Origin: Deefgea piscis
GTDB lineage: Bacteria; Pseudomonadota; Gammaproteobacteria; Burkholderiales; Chitinibacteraceae
Reading direction: 5' to 3'
Assembly: GCF_013284055.1 (NCBI RefSeq)
Contig: NZ_CP054143.1
Span: 1,550,001-1,614,000 of the forward strand
DNA length: 64,000 bases
Below, piece after piece: positions 53,881 through 63,327 of the stretch. Positions within the stretch are counted from its first letter, which is position 1. The number at the start of each line of letters is the position of its first letter. A program made the translations under genes and the position numbers. The notes beneath the pieces are model-generated. The model was given only the letters and a program-made list of their open reading frames with translations. It ran no database searches and was not told the DNA's origin.

Positions 53881-54009
53881 TTGAAGCGTTTGTTGTCTCG
53901 ATTTAATCTATTTGGCTTTTTTGCCATGGCCGGTTGGCAGCGATTATTGTGTATCGCGCCGCTATTGGCCGCGTTGTGGGCGTTTACTTTTTGGGCGATG
54001 CAATCGTGA
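53881..54009 (+). CDS. small hydrophobic ORF (42 residues) upstream of znuC
   Basis: A short reading frame begins TTG at 53881, with GGAG seven bases upstream, and ends TGA at 54007-54009, overlapping the znuC GTG start (GTGA). It would encode KRLLSRFNLFGFFAMAGWQR and then a hydrophobic segment LLCIAPLLAALWAFTFWAMQ. So it is a 42-residue protein with a basic N-terminus and one membrane span, coupled to the ABC transporter. It is absent from ordinary length-filtered gene calls. No homologue is known to me. Confidence 0.6.
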   Translation: MKRLLSRFNLFGFFAMAGWQRLLCIAPLLAALWAFTFWAMQS

Positions 54010-54722
54010 TCGAAGTAGAACACCTGACTTTATGCTACCGCGATCGCGCTGCAGTGCATGCGTTGACGGGGCGTTTTGTAGCGGGTAGCCATACCGCCGT
54101 GGTCGGCCCCAATGGCGCAGGTAAGTCCACGCTTTTGGCGGCGCTCGCTGGCGTCAAGCAGCCTGATGAAGGGCATATTCATCGGCATGGCGCGATTGCC
54201 TATTTGGCGCAGCTCTCGACGTTGGACAAGCAGTTTCCACTCACGGTGCGCGAATTGGCCTTGGCAGGAACATGGCAGCGGCGCGGCGCATGGCGCGGGT
54301 TAGCTAAAGCGGATTGCTTGCGTGCTGATGCGGCGTTGGATCGGGTGGGCTTGAGTGATTTTACTCAAGCACCGATTAGTAATTTATCCGGCGGACAATT
54401 ACAGCGCGCCCGTTTTGCCCGTTTGATTGTTGAAGACGCCGATGTGTTGCTGCTCGACGAGCCTTTTGCCAATGTGGATACCGAAACCATCGCCAATTTA
54501 TTGGCGGTGCAAGACGATTGGCATCGGGCCGGAAAAACGCAAATTACCGTATTGCACGATATGAGCCAAGTGCGCGCGCACTATCCACAAACTTTATTGT
54601 TGGCGCAGTCGGCTTTGGCGTGGGGCGATACCCCAGAAGTATTAACGCCGGAAAATCTACAAGAAGCCAATCGCCGAGCGCAACATTGGCGCAATGATGC
54701 GACATGGTGCCAAGAGTGTTAA
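54006..54722 (+). CDS. znuC: metal ABC transporter ATP-binding protein (ZnuC-like)
   Basis: A ~238-residue ABC ATPase. Walker A is VGPNGAGKSTL, the signature is LSGGQLQRARFARLIVEDAD, Walker B is VLLLDEPFAN and the switch His is in TVLHDMS. The next genes encode a ZnuB-like permease and a ZnuA-like binding protein with a His-rich loop, so the substrate is zinc or manganese. GTG at 54006 overlaps the stop of a small upstream ORF; longer frames begin at 53934. No Zur box was found. Confidence 0.9.
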   Translation: MIEVEHLTLCYRDRAAVHALTGRFVAGSHTAVVGPNGAGKSTLLAALAGVKQPDEGHIHRHGAIAYLAQLSTLDKQFPLTVRELALAGTWQRRGAWRGLAKADCLRADAALDRVGLSDFTQAPISNLSGGQLQRARFARLIVEDADVLLLDEPFANVDTETIANLLAVQDDWHRAGKTQITVLHDMSQVRAHYPQTLLLAQSALAWGDTPEVLTPENLQEANRRAQHWRNDATWCQEC

Positions 54723-54724
54723 AT

Positions 54725-54841
54725 CAAAAACTTTCACCTCAGAGGCACAGAAGCACAGAGACCCGCGCTGAGCTTGAGTCCCTGACTCGTGTGCCTGTTG
54801 TTTTTCCTCGGTGTCTCTGCGCCTCTGTGGTCGCTTTTAAA
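54725..54841. repeat. CAGAGGCACAGAG-type inverted repeat, copy B
   Basis: AAAAACTTTCACCTCAGAGG and CACAGAAGCACAGAGAC face GTGTCTCTGCGCCTCTGTGG and GCTTTTAAAA. This is a near-palindrome of about 117 bases, related to 29441-29567, sitting between znuC and znuB. The znuB start at 54853 lies 11 bases after it. Confidence 0.65.
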
Positions 54842-54852
54842 ATGGGCGAGTC

Positions 54853-55728
54853 ATGCTAATTCCCGATATTGAATTATTTAACGCCTTAGGCGAATTTGCT
54901 TTTATGCGCCGCGCCTTGGTGGGTAGCTTGGCTTTGGCAGTGGGTTGTGCGCCAGTGGGGGTATTGCTCTTACTGCGGCGGATGTCCTTGTTTGGCGACG
55001 CACTCTCCCATGCGGTATTGCCCGGTGCGGCGATTGGTTTTTTGCTTGGCGGCTTGTCTTTGCCGTGGCTCGCGGGCGGTGGTTTGGTCGCTGGTTTGCT
55101 GGTGGCGCTGGCCGCTGGCTTTGCGGCGCGCAAAACGCGGCTCAATGAAGACGCGAGTTTTGCTGGATTTTATTTACTGGCCTTGGCCATCGGTGTACTG
55201 ATCGTCTCGAAATGGGGTAGTAGCGTTGATTTGATTCATTTGCTATTTGGCTCGGTGCTGGCGATTGATGATCCATCGCTGTTGATTGTGAGTTCAGTGG
55301 CGTCGATTACCTTGATTTGGCTGGCACTGGAATACCGCGGCATTGTGCTCGAATGCGCGGATTCAGGTTTTATTGCGGCAACCACCGGCAATGGGGCGCG
55401 GTTTCATATTGGCTTTGTCATTATCGCGGTACTGAATTTTGTCGCCGCGTTTCAAGCCATGGGCACCTTAATGGCAGTGGGCTTGATGATGTTACCCGCA
55501 GCAACGGCGCGTTTATGGGCTGAGCGTTTGTCGATGTTGTTTGTGGCCGCGTGGATTGTGGCTCTTGCGTCGTGTCTGTTTGGCTTGATGGCGTCGTATC
55601 AATGGGATTTGCCTTCCGGGCCGGCGATTGTGCTGGTGGCGGGCGGCTTGTATTGTTTTTCTTTAGTCTTTGCGCCGTTTGGTTTGTGGGCGCAGCGCCG
55701 TAAAGCGCGCCGTCATCATGCGATTTAA
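54853..55728 (+). CDS. znuB: metal ABC transporter permease (ZnuB-like)
   Basis: A 291-residue inner-membrane protein of the ABC-3 family with about eight transmembrane segments. MSLFGDALSHAVLPGAAIGF is the family signature near residues 44-63, and AFQAMGTLMAVGLMMLPAAT contains the conserved Gly region for coupling to ZnuC. It forms the membrane channel for Zn2+ or Mn2+. It lies after znuC across a 130-base repeat (copy B above) and before a 268-bp repeat and znuA. Confidence 0.92.
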   Translation: MLIPDIELFNALGEFAFMRRALVGSLALAVGCAPVGVLLLLRRMSLFGDALSHAVLPGAAIGFLLGGLSLPWLAGGGLVAGLLVALAAGFAARKTRLNEDASFAGFYLLALAIGVLIVSKWGSSVDLIHLLFGSVLAIDDPSLLIVSSVASITLIWLALEYRGIVLECADSGFIAATTGNGARFHIGFVIIAVLNFVAAFQAMGTLMAVGLMMLPAATARLWAERLSMLFVAAWIVALASCLFGLMASYQWDLPSGPAIVLVAGGLYCFSLVFAPFGLWAQRRKARRHHAI

Positions 55729-55818
55729 TGGTAATGCCATGCGAGCTCGATGTGTGGGTATAGAGTGATAAGCTTTTTTGGTTAAGCGCTTGCTGCATAT
55801 ACATCGAGTTTTTGATGA

Positions 55819-56087
55819 TGTTCAGATTTGGTGTTGATGCAGTGCCGCTATCGTTGAGCTGGGGCTTAAAATCCCGTCCAAGCGCACCGAGTGCGGAGAG
55901 AGACAAACGGTTTTATCGTTTGGCTCACGACAATCGAGGGCACAGCGGAGCTGGGCGCGCTCGGGTCGCCTTTCTTTTCCCCCATTTTCTTTGGCGAGTC
56001 AAAGAAAATGGGGTCCCCGTCGCGGACTGCGACTGTAAAACAATGTGCCGTAGGCACTTAAATATCATCAACACGCAATCTGAACAT
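55819..56087 (+). repeat. 268-bp TIR repeat (MITE-like), copy 3
   Basis: Third copy, 269 bases, the one with the best ends: TGATGATGTTCAGATT at the left and its exact reverse complement at the right (55813-56093), so the terminal inverted repeat extends at least 16 bases perfectly and ~27 with two mismatches. It separates znuB from znuA inside a 478-base gap. The internal 14-bp hairpin (about 55980-56013) is intact. There is no transposase or terminator T-run. Confidence 0.85.
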
Positions 56088-56206
56088 CATCAGTTTTTTT
56101 TGTGTCGTCATCGGCGGCACTGATCTCTAGTTCAAAATGCAGCACGTCGATGTGCTTTGTTGCTTAACGTGGGTGTCTATGGACACGCTGATTAAATGGA
56201 AATGTT

Positions 56207-57082
56207 ATGCGCTCAATCTTTGCTGTGATGTGTTTGTTGCTGAGTTCGCTCAGCTTTGCCGCGCCGCTTAAAGTCGTTGCCAGCTTTAGTATTTTGGGCA
56301 ATCTAGTGCAAGAAGTGGGTGGGGATCACGTGCAAGTGACTACGCTGGTTGGGCCGGGCGAGGATGCGCATGTGTGGCAGGCCAAACCCGCCGATCTGAA
56401 AAAACTGTCGGGCGCTTCGCTGTTTTTTGTTAATGGGCTGGGTTTTGAAGGCTGGCTAAAACGCGTTGAACAAGCTGCGGCCTACAAAGGTAAAGTCATT
56501 ACGGTGACCAAAGGTTTTAAACCCTTGGCACTGGAGGATGATCATGGACACAGTCATGGCAAAACCGATCCACATGCTTGGCATGATCCGCGCGCCGTAT
56601 TGCTGATGGTCGATCAAATTAGCGCTGCGTTGCAAGCGGCCGACGCCAGCCATGCGGCGGCTTATCAAGCCAATGCGGCGGCGTTTAAAGCCAAAATCAC
56701 GCAGTTGGATCAACGTACCGCAGCGGCGTTTGCGGCGATTCCAAGTGGCAAAAAGAAAGTGGTCACCTCCCACGATGCCTTGGGCTATTTAGGCCATCGT
56801 TACGCCATTGAGTTTTTCCCTTTGCAGGGCATTTCAACCGAAGCTGAGCCAAGCGCCAAAGAAATGGCGGTGTTAATTCGCCAAATGCGCAAAAGCCAAA
56901 TCAAAGCGGTGTTTGCCGAAAATATCAGTAACCCAAAATTGATTGAGCAAATCGCCCGCGAAACTGGCGCTAAAGTCGGGCCGGCAATTTACTCTGATGC
57001 TTTGGCCAAACAAGCGCCAGCCAATAGCTGGATGGGCTTATTTGAATACAATACCCAAGCTATTTTGCGCGCTTTACAGTAA
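56207..57082 (+). CDS. znuA: zinc/manganese ABC transporter substrate-binding protein (ZnuA-like)
   Basis: A 291-residue periplasmic cluster 9 binding protein. Signal peptide MRSIFAVMCLLLSSLSFA. Metal ligands include H55 (GPGEDAHVWQ), H123 in TDPHAWHDP, a His later in HRYAIEFF and a C-terminal Asp. A His-rich loop DDHGHSHGK at 111-119 is typical of zinc-binding members. The TDPHAWHDP form also occurs in manganese transporters, so metal specificity is open. It is the third gene of the ZnuCBA set. Confidence 0.92.
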   Translation: MRSIFAVMCLLLSSLSFAAPLKVVASFSILGNLVQEVGGDHVQVTTLVGPGEDAHVWQAKPADLKKLSGASLFFVNGLGFEGWLKRVEQAAAYKGKVITVTKGFKPLALEDDHGHSHGKTDPHAWHDPRAVLLMVDQISAALQAADASHAAAYQANAAAFKAKITQLDQRTAAAFAAIPSGKKKVVTSHDALGYLGHRYAIEFFPLQGISTEAEPSAKEMAVLIRQMRKSQIKAVFAENISNPKLIEQIARETGAKVGPAIYSDALAKQAPANSWMGLFEYNTQAILRALQ

Positions 57083-57152
57083 GCTGCGGCGCTGATCGCG
57101 GGGCAAGGCGCGGGTTTGATTTTTGCGCGCTGACTTGTTTTTTTAATGCTAA

Positions 57153-57177
57153 CGCCGGCAATCGCCGGCGATTTTTT
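57153..57177 (+). terminator. rho-independent terminator after znuA
   Basis: CGCCGGC-aatc-GCCGGCG-A followed by six T, 70 bases past the znuA stop. Confidence 0.9.
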
Positions 57178-57187
57178 GTGTAATCGT

Positions 57188-58267
57188 ATGACGCATCCCA
57201 GCCCTAGGCATAAACATCGTTTCATTGTTTTAGATAGCTTTCGTGGCCTTTGTGCCTTGAGTGTGGTCGTGTTTCATCTGCATTTATGGCAAGGCTTTAG
57301 CGAATGGGACTTTTTTCGCTCGGCCGGCTTAATGGTGGAGTTTTTCTTTACCCTCAGTGGCTTTGTGCTGGCTTATCGCTATCAGCAAGAAGCGATGAAT
57401 GGCCGTGGGTTTGCGCGCTATATGGTGAGCCGGTTTTTTCGGATTTATCCGCTGCATCTGGTGATGTTGCTGCTGTTTACCGTGTTGCTGTTGCTGCAAG
57501 TGGGCCATAACGCATGGGCGATGACTGGGCAGTGGCTGTACCAAATTGTCTTGCTGCAAGCGTGGTTGCCAACGGCAGATCCGTTTGCCTTTAATGGCCC
57601 GGCATGGAGTATCAGCGTGGAGTTCTATCTCTATGTGCTGTTCGGGCTGATACTCTGGGCTAGCGGTCGTTTTCAGCGTTGGGCTTTTGCGCTGGTGCTG
57701 CTCGGCTGCTCGGCGTGTGTGTATTTGCAAGCCGATTTTGTTGGCAGCGGCGGGTTTCGCGGTATCACGTGTTTTTTCTTAGGCGCTTTGGCGTATCACG
57801 GCTTTGATGTGATCCATCGTTGGTATATTGGCCGTGTTCTGGGCAGTGTGATTGAGGTATTGCTCTTAATCGCTTTGTATGTGGTCATTACCGCGCAATA
57901 CCCAATGAAGAGCTTTTTTGCTGCGTGGGCATTTGCTGTGGCCATCATCGGTTTTGCGTTTGAAAGCGGTATGATTTCTCGCGTCCTGCGGCAAGCGTGG
58001 TGGGTGAATCTGGGTAAATGGTCGTTTTCAATTTACCTCACGCATTACGCCGTGGTGCATTTGATTCAAGCCGGATTTGAAACCTTTCTCTCGCAATGGT
58101 TACGCGTGGGCAATGGCTTGGTGTATCTCAGTAGCGGCAGTGCTTGGGGCGATAATTTAATCGGCTTGGCGATTTTGGCCTTGGTGTTATGGCTGTCACG
58201 CTGGAGCTATCACGCGATTGAATTGCGCGGCATTCGTTGGGGCAAGCAAGTTTTGGCACGCGCTTAA
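57188..58267 (+). CDS. acyltransferase family 3 (OafA/YrhL-like) membrane protein
   Basis: A ~359-residue membrane protein with about ten hydrophobic segments. The family signature is IVLDSFRGLCALSVVVFHLH (~15-34), with the catalytic His likely in VVFH, and EFFFTLSGFVLAYRYQ. These enzymes add acyl groups to surface sugars such as lipopolysaccharide O-antigen or other glycans. The frame opens at 57146 inside the znuA terminator; ATG at 57188 is used. No neighbour indicates the target. Confidence 0.9.
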   Translation: MTHPSPRHKHRFIVLDSFRGLCALSVVVFHLHLWQGFSEWDFFRSAGLMVEFFFTLSGFVLAYRYQQEAMNGRGFARYMVSRFFRIYPLHLVMLLLFTVLLLLQVGHNAWAMTGQWLYQIVLLQAWLPTADPFAFNGPAWSISVEFYLYVLFGLILWASGRFQRWAFALVLLGCSACVYLQADFVGSGGFRGITCFFLGALAYHGFDVIHRWYIGRVLGSVIEVLLLIALYVVITAQYPMKSFFAAWAFAVAIIGFAFESGMISRVLRQAWWVNLGKWSFSIYLTHYAVVHLIQAGFETFLSQWLRVGNGLVYLSSGSAWGDNLIGLAILALVLWLSRWSYHAIELRGIRWGKQVLARA

Positions 58268-58358
58268 GCCGCGTGTGTAATGCGACCGATAGTCGCTTAC
58301 CCCGTCGATGGCAGGCTTCAGGTAAAATCGAACATTATTTGACGTGAACAAGACAGCC

Positions 58359-58814
58359 ATGTGGAAACCCAATGCCACCGTTTGCGCGGTGATCGAAAAA
58401 GACGGTCGATTTTTGCTGGTTGAAGAGCGCATTGAGGGTGAGTTAAAACTCAATCAACCGGCGGGCCATATTGAATTTGGTGAATCGATTGTCGCCGCTT
58501 GCCAGCGTGAGACACGTGAAGAAACCGCATATACATTCACGCCAACCGCGTTTCAGGGCCTCTATCAATGGACGGTGCCGGGCAGTGAGCGAACCTATTT
58601 GCGCTTTGCGTTTACAGGCGTTTTGGGCGAATGCGATTCGACGCTGTCGCTCGATGACGGCATTGAAGCGGCGCTGTGGTTGACGCGTGACGAGATTGTG
58701 GCGCGAGCCGATCAGCATCGCAGCCCGTTATTATTGGCGTGTGTTGATGATTATTTGGCGGGGCAGTCGTACCCGCTGGCGGTACTGAAAGATTTTGATA
58801 GGTTAGCGAAATGA
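58359..58814 (+). CDS. nudJ: Nudix hydrolase NudJ-like
   Basis: A 151-residue Nudix enzyme. [20 protein letters not shown] begins the protein and the Nudix box is [20 protein letters not shown], with the catalytic glutamates complete. It is directly upstream of mnmA with a four-base overlap, the same arrangement as E. coli nudJ-mnmA, where NudJ hydrolyses nucleoside di/triphosphates and HMP-PP. ATG at 58359 is preferred to a GTG at 58344. Confidence 0.9.
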   Translation: MWKPNATVCAVIEKDGRFLLVEERIEGELKLNQPAGHIEFGESIVAACQRETREETAYTFTPTAFQGLYQWTVPGSERTYLRFAFTGVLGECDSTLSLDDGIEAALWLTRDEIVARADQHRSPLLLACVDDYLAGQSYPLAVLKDFDRLAK

Positions 58815-59875
58815 CAAAAATTGTGATTGGATTATCCGGCGGCGTGGATTCGTCGGTGGCGGCGCATTTACTCAAAGCGGCGGGGCATGAAGTGCACGGC
58901 GTGTTTATGCAAAACTGGGAAGACGACAATAGCGACGAATATTGCTCGATCAAAGAAGACAGCATGGATGCGATTGCGGTGGCCGATTTGCTCGGCATCG
59001 ATATCGAGCTAGTCAATTTTGCCGCGGAATACAAAGACCGCGTATTTGCGCATTTCTTGGCTGAATACTCAGCAGGCCGCACGCCGAATCCCGATATTTT
59101 GTGTAATAGCGAAATCAAATTTAAATCGTTTTTAGAATTTGCCATCAAACTCGGCGGCGCAAAATTGGCTACCGGCCACTACGCAAAGACTCGTTTGCGA
59201 TCCGACGGCCGTACCGAAATGCTGCGCGCAGCCGATCAAAGCAAAGATCAAACGTATTTCTTGTATCGCCTAAGCCAAGAGCAGATCTCGCACGCGGTGT
59301 TTCCGCTCGGCGATTTGCAAAAAACTGAAGTGCGCGTGATTGCCGAGCAAATTAATTTGCCGAATGCTAAGAAAAAAGACTCTACCGGCATTTGCTTTAT
59401 CGGCGAGCGGCCATTCCGTGAGTTTTTAAATCGCTACCTGCCCAAAACACCGGGCAAAATGGTCACGCCGGAAGGCAAAGTGATGGGCGAGCATCAAGGC
59501 CTGATGTACCACACGCTCGGTCAGCGCGGCGGCCTGGGCATCGGCGGCACCAAAGGCAATACCGAGCCATGGTTTGTCGCGGGCAAAAATCTCGAGACCA
59601 ATGAGCTACTAGTGGTGCAGGGTCACGATCATCCGCTGCTACTGAATACCACCATGATCGCCAAAGATTGCTCATGGATTTTGGGTGAAACCCCGCTTGA
59701 GGGTCGCTACACCGCTAAAACCCGTTATCGCCAACAAGACGCTGCGTGTACGCTGAGCTACGTCGACGGCGGCGTGCAGCTGGTGTTCGACGAACCCCAA
59801 TGGGCGATGACGCCGGGGCAGTCGATGGTGCTGTATAAAGATGAAGTTTGCTTGGGTGGTGGGATTATTCAGTAA
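58811..59875 (+). CDS. mnmA: tRNA-specific 2-thiouridylase MnmA
   Basis: A 354-residue PP-loop enzyme that thiolates uridine 34 of Lys, Glu and Gln tRNAs. The PP-loop is SGGVDSSV at 9-16; the catalytic cysteines are in [11 protein letters not shown] (~100) and [13 protein letters not shown] (~200). Sulfur comes from the IscS-Tus pathway in relatives. It overlaps nudJ by four bases (ATGA), so the two form an operon. Confidence 0.97.
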   Translation: MTKIVIGLSGGVDSSVAAHLLKAAGHEVHGVFMQNWEDDNSDEYCSIKEDSMDAIAVADLLGIDIELVNFAAEYKDRVFAHFLAEYSAGRTPNPDILCNSEIKFKSFLEFAIKLGGAKLATGHYAKTRLRSDGRTEMLRAADQSKDQTYFLYRLSQEQISHAVFPLGDLQKTEVRVIAEQINLPNAKKKDSTGICFIGERPFREFLNRYLPKTPGKMVTPEGKVMGEHQGLMYHTLGQRGGLGIGGTKGNTEPWFVAGKNLETNELLVVQGHDHPLLLNTTMIAKDCSWILGETPLEGRYTAKTRYRQQDAACTLSYVDGGVQLVFDEPQWAMTPGQSMVLYKDEVCLGGGIIQ

Positions 59876-59998
59876 GCCATCAAAACAGGGTGCGTAAAAT
59901 TGTGGAATATATGTTTCATTTCATTTAGCGATAATGCACTTCTGAATCGACTGAGTTAGGCTGAAGTCGGCTAATTCGTTGATATTTAAGGAAGGGAA

Positions 59999-60529
59999 AT
60001 GGATCAGATAAAAAGCAAAGTTCATATTGAATCGACTCGGCTTTTGATTAAACCTTTTTCCGCCAGTGATGCTGACGAGGTCTTTGCTTGCATTACACCC
60101 ACGCTTACTCGTTTTATGTCATGGGATCCTCCCGATAGCCGAGATGATTTTGACTTGGTTTGGTGCTCTTGGTTAACAGCTATCGATGATGGAACTGACT
60201 ATGTTTTCGCGATACGTCATATCAGTGACTGTAGTTTCCTGGGTTTGGTTGGCCTCCATCACTTACGAAGCATTACTCCAGAGCTGGGAATATGGATTAG
60301 AGAGGATCGTCATCTGCAAGGATTTGGTCGTGAAGCGGTGGGCTTAATTGCGCAATGGGCTTCGCAGGACATGGGTGTTACAAGTTTCATTTATCCTGTT
60401 GCAATAGACAATCATCCGAGCCGCCTCATCGCTAAGTCACTGAATGGGGTAATTGTTGATCGCTGTGTAACACGGAAATACAACTCTGTTATTTATCGTA
60501 TACCTAGCCAGTACGGTAGGTTGGGCTAA
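59999..60529 (+). CDS. GNAT family N-acetyltransferase (RimJ/RimL-like)
   Basis: A 176-residue acetyltransferase of the Acetyltransf_3 type. STRLLIKPFSASDADEVFAC is the typical N-terminus; the acetyl-CoA region is in LGIWIREDRHLQGFGREAVG (Q/R-x-x-G-x-G/A) followed by YPVAIDNHPSRLIAKSLNG. The target (ribosomal protein, antibiotic or small molecule) is not clear. GGAAGGGAA precedes the ATG at 59999. The palindromic repeat at 60518 overlaps the last 12 bases, including the stop codon. Confidence 0.85.
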   Translation: MDQIKSKVHIESTRLLIKPFSASDADEVFACITPTLTRFMSWDPPDSRDDFDLVWCSWLTAIDDGTDYVFAIRHISDCSFLGLVGLHHLRSITPELGIWIREDRHLQGFGREAVGLIAQWASQDMGVTSFIYPVAIDNHPSRLIAKSLNGVIVDRCVTRKYNSVIYRIPSQYGRLG

Positions 60530-60593
60530 ACGAAGTGCAGCCCAACGTTTACCGCGAATGTTGGGCTTCGCAAGCTCAGCGCCAACCTACAAA
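60518..60593. repeat. paired palindromic repeat (GTTGGGCT type)
   Basis: GGTTGGGCT..AGCCCAAC followed by GTTGGGCTTCGC..AGCGCCAACC, with outer ends GTAGG / CCTAC; two inverted repeats in a larger palindrome of ~76 bases. It overlaps the end of the GNAT gene. It is the same design as 24287-24361 and a frequent extragenic type. Confidence 0.7.
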
Positions 60594-60627
60594 AATGCTT
60601 GCTTTGGTGTGCGTTTATCGTTGAATT

Positions 60628-60657
60628 AAAAAAAGCCACTCAATCGAGTGGCTTTTT
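60628..60657. terminator. bidirectional terminator between GNAT gene and gpsA
   Basis: AAAAAGCCACTC-aatc-GAGTGGCTTTTT, symmetrical A- and T-runs; it serves convergent genes. Confidence 0.9.
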
Positions 60658-60709
60658 CGTGGGTATTGTTATGCAGCCATTATCTGTAAATGACTAGCGT
60701 TAAATACCC

Positions 60710-61702
60710 CTATTGTAGCGTTTCCATTTTCGGGCTGCGGCCCATTAGGTCGGTAATGATTTCACTGACTGGCACGTTTTCAAACAGCACTTGGCAAACG
60801 GCGCGGCTGATGGGCATTTCGATATTTAGCGCCGCAGCTTGGCTCACTACTTCACGCGCAGTCGGTACACCTTCGGCGACGTGACCAAGGTTTTTTAACA
60901 CTTCGTCTAAATTCAAGCCTTGCGCCAACAACAGTCCAACACGGCGGTTACGCGATAAATCACCCGTTGCGGTCAGCATCAAATCGCCAATCCCGGCCAA
61001 GCCCATCATCGTTTCGGCCTTGCCGCCCAGTGCGGTGGAGAAACGCGCCATTTCCGCTAGACCGCGAGTGAGTAGTGCGGCTCGGGCATTCAGGCCCAGG
61101 TTCAAACCATCGGCAACACCAGCGGCAATCGCCATCACGTTTTTAACTGCGGCGCCGATTTCAACGCCGATTAAATCGTCGCTGGCATAGAGGCGCAGCA
61201 CGCTGGTATTTAAGTCTTGCACCACTTGTTGAGCAAAAGCGGCATCACTCGAGGCGATAGTGACTGCGGCTGGCAGACCTTTGGCAACTTCTTGCGCAAA
61301 ACTAGGGCCAGATAACATGCCGCGTGGAATGGTATCGTCCATTTCTTCCTGCGCAACTTGATGCGGTAATTTCATGGTTCCGGCTTCAAGGCCTTTACAC
61401 GCCCACAGTACCGGCGCAGTGCTGCCCAGTTCGCGCAGCGCTTTGAGCGTGCTGCGTAATCCTGACATCGGCGTCACGATGAGGATCAAGCCAGCATCAG
61501 CAATGGCGTCGGCGAGTGTTGCGGTCACGCTGAGATTGTCAGGGAAGGGGGCGTCGGCGAGGTAGCGCTGATTGCAGCGTTCTGCCTGCATTTGTGTTAC
61601 TTGTTCGGCCTCACGCGACCACAGGCTGACGGTTTGGCGGTCAGCAAATCGAATGGCAAGGGCGGTGCCCCAAGCGCCAGCGCCTAAAACAGCTAGTTTC
61701 AA
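60710..61702 (-). CDS. gpsA: glycerol-3-phosphate dehydrogenase [NAD(P)+] GpsA
   Basis: A 330-residue enzyme making sn-glycerol-3-phosphate for phospholipids. [10 protein letters not shown] near residues 7-16 is the dinucleotide fold; [20 protein letters not shown] contains the substrate region, and [20 protein letters not shown] the helix with the catalytic Lys/Arg area. It is the last gene of a minus-strand cluster grxC-secB-SH3 protein-gpsA, a common betaproteobacterial order. Confidence 0.96.
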   Translation of the reverse strand: MKLAVLGAGAWGTALAIRFADRQTVSLWSREAEQVTQMQAERCNQRYLADAPFPDNLSVTATLADAIADAGLILIVTPMSGLRSTLKALRELGSTAPVLWACKGLEAGTMKLPHQVAQEEMDDTIPRGMLSGPSFAQEVAKGLPAAVTIASSDAAFAQQVVQDLNTSVLRLYASDDLIGVEIGAAVKNVMAIAAGVADGLNLGLNARAALLTRGLAEMARFSTALGGKAETMMGLAGIGDLMLTATGDLSRNRRVGLLLAQGLNLDEVLKNLGHVAEGVPTAREVVSQAAALNIEMPISRAVCQVLFENVPVSEIITDLMGRSPKMETLQ

Positions 61703-61738
61703 TGGGTATTCCTCTTGATTGCGCGGAGAATCGACGCC

Positions 61739-62215
61739 TTAAGCGCCCCAAACATCTTCAATACGAATGAAGCCAATTGGACCGTCGCGATGTTTGACTT
61801 TTAGCCAGCCTGAGCCCGCAGAGTCGAGTAGTTCAAGTAGTACATTACGTTCTACTTTATAGATGGTCGCCGATGATTTATTCGCCGCTTGGTGAACGGC
61901 ACTCATTCGGCTGACTTGGACGTAGCGACGGGCGACTACATCGGATTTTTTAATCCAGCTTAGCGTGCCATCACGATCACGAACGCGAATCCAGTCGCCT
62001 TGCTCGCTGAGCATTTCGAGTGGAATGTTAGCGCTGAGAATAAAACGTTTGCTGGCTGTGTCGGCAGGGGCATCATAAACAATGACGCCGTGGCGTGCGG
62101 TTGATCGGTAATCAACCGCCTGAGCGCCACTTGCCAAAACGGCAAGTAGGCTCATGACGCACACTCGATTTAATAACGCAGATCGCGTTACCAAATTAAT
62201 GTGTGATTTGTTCAT
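61739..62215 (-). CDS. SH3-domain periplasmic protein
   Basis: A ~158-residue exported protein: signal peptide MNKSHINLVTRSALLNRVCV then LLAVLASGAQA, followed by two SH3-like segments (STARHGVIVYDAPADTASKR and VERNVLLELLDSAGSGWLKV). Bacterial SH3 domains of this type bind the cell wall or proteins. The start at 62215 overlaps the secB stop by 20 bases. The same gene is often found between secB and gpsA in related bacteria. Confidence 0.85.
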   Translation of the reverse strand: MNKSHINLVTRSALLNRVCVMSLLAVLASGAQAVDYRSTARHGVIVYDAPADTASKRFILSANIPLEMLSEQGDWIRVRDRDGTLSWIKKSDVVARRYVQVSRMSAVHQAANKSSATIYKVERNVLLELLDSAGSGWLKVKHRDGPIGFIRIEDVWGA

Positions 62216-62675
62216 TGGCTTCTTGTGCTGCAGCTTCAGCTTGTTGGCGTTGTTGCATATAAATGCCTTCAAAGTTGATTGGCTGTAAAAGCAGTGGTGG
62301 GAAGCCTGCACGAGTCGTTAAGTCAGAAACGGCTTCACGTAGGTAAGGGAATAAAATACTTGGGCAGCCAATACCGAGTAATGGATCAAGTTCAGTTTCT
62401 GGCACGTTTTCGATTTGGAATAAACCGGCTTGAGTAATCTCAACCAAGAAAATAGTCCGATCTTCAGCGGTTGCAGTGGCGGTCACTGTTAAGCTGGCTT
62501 CAAAAAAGCCATTGTCAAAGCTACGCGCTTGATTGCGGAACTGAATGTTAAATTCTGGCTGTTCTTGTTCCATAAATGCATTCGGTGCACTTGGAGATTC
62601 AAGAGAGATATCTTTTACATAAAGTTTTTGTACGGCAAAAATCGGTTGTTGTACTTCTTGAGTTTCTTCGCTCAT
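62196..62675 (-). CDS. secB: protein-export chaperone SecB
   Basis: A ~159-residue chaperone. IFAVQKLYVKDISLESPSAP at the N-terminus and GIGCPSILFPYLREAVSDLT near 105-124 are family marks. It keeps preproteins unfolded and hands them to SecA. The ATG at 62675 has AAGGGA eight bases upstream; an ATG two codons earlier is possible. It is between grxC and the SH3 protein. Confidence 0.96.
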   Translation of the reverse strand: MSEETQEVQQPIFAVQKLYVKDISLESPSAPNAFMEQEQPEFNIQFRNQARSFDNGFFEASLTVTATATAEDRTIFLVEITQAGLFQIENVPETELDPLLGIGCPSILFPYLREAVSDLTTRAGFPPLLLQPINFEGIYMQQRQQAEAAAQEANEQITH

Positions 62676-62778
62676 GATCATCCCTTAAAAACGGTTGCGT
62701 ATTATATAAAAAAGAATTTTACGATGCTTCAATGGAAATCATCGCATAGTTTGCGATGCCGATGCCATCGAGACGATA

Positions 62779-63033
62779 CTATTTATTCAGTAATGGGTCG
62801 AGCTTACCGGCGCGATCTAGCGCAGCGAGGTCATCAAAGCCGCCCACATGAAAATCGTCGATATAAATTTGCGGCACAGTGCGCTGACCACGCTCTACCA
62901 TGACTTGTCTTTGGCTTGGGTCGAGATCCACCCGGATCTTAACTAAATCAGTAATCCCTTTATGCTGTAATAAGCGCTCAGCGCGGTCGCAGTATGGGCA
63001 AGTACCGGTGCTATACATTGTTACTTTCGCCAT
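62779..63033 (-). CDS. grxC: glutaredoxin GrxC
   Basis: An 84-residue glutaredoxin 3 with the redox centre C12-P-Y-C15 (TGTCPYCDRAE), the cis-Pro block RTVPQIYID and GGFDDLAAL. It reduces disulfides with glutathione. Start 63033 is used: AGGAA is eight bases before the ATG, whereas the TTG at 63048 overlaps that site. It is the first gene of the grxC-secB-gpsA cluster, reading away from the rRNA operon. Confidence 0.95.
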   Translation of the reverse strand: MAKVTMYSTGTCPYCDRAERLLQHKGITDLVKIRVDLDPSQRQVMVERGQRTVPQIYIDDFHVGGFDDLAALDRAGKLDPLLNK

Positions 63034-63327
63034 CAATTTATTCCTCAAACGGTATATCGCTTATTTAATCTTGTTAAGAACATAGGGGCAAATGAAGCGG
63101 AAACAAGATCTAGAATGGTTTTTTCATGATTAAAATGCATGACATATAACTTAATTGCTCCGCTTGCATGTCATTTGCGTAGTTTTGATGCTCATCTCAA
63201 TAATATATAAGTGACTAAATTTAATAGTGATGAGCACTCTAGCTTTAAATAGTTAAAATGCTTTAAATTTGATTCTATATAAATCAACGGCTTATCACCT
63301 TGCCTCGGTTTTCTTTGCAACTAGGTG

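Noticed and set aside
56190-56206. GAAATGTTAT before znuA, resembling half of a Zur box
   Set aside because: Only one half-site, lying against the start codon; no matching second half. Likely chance.
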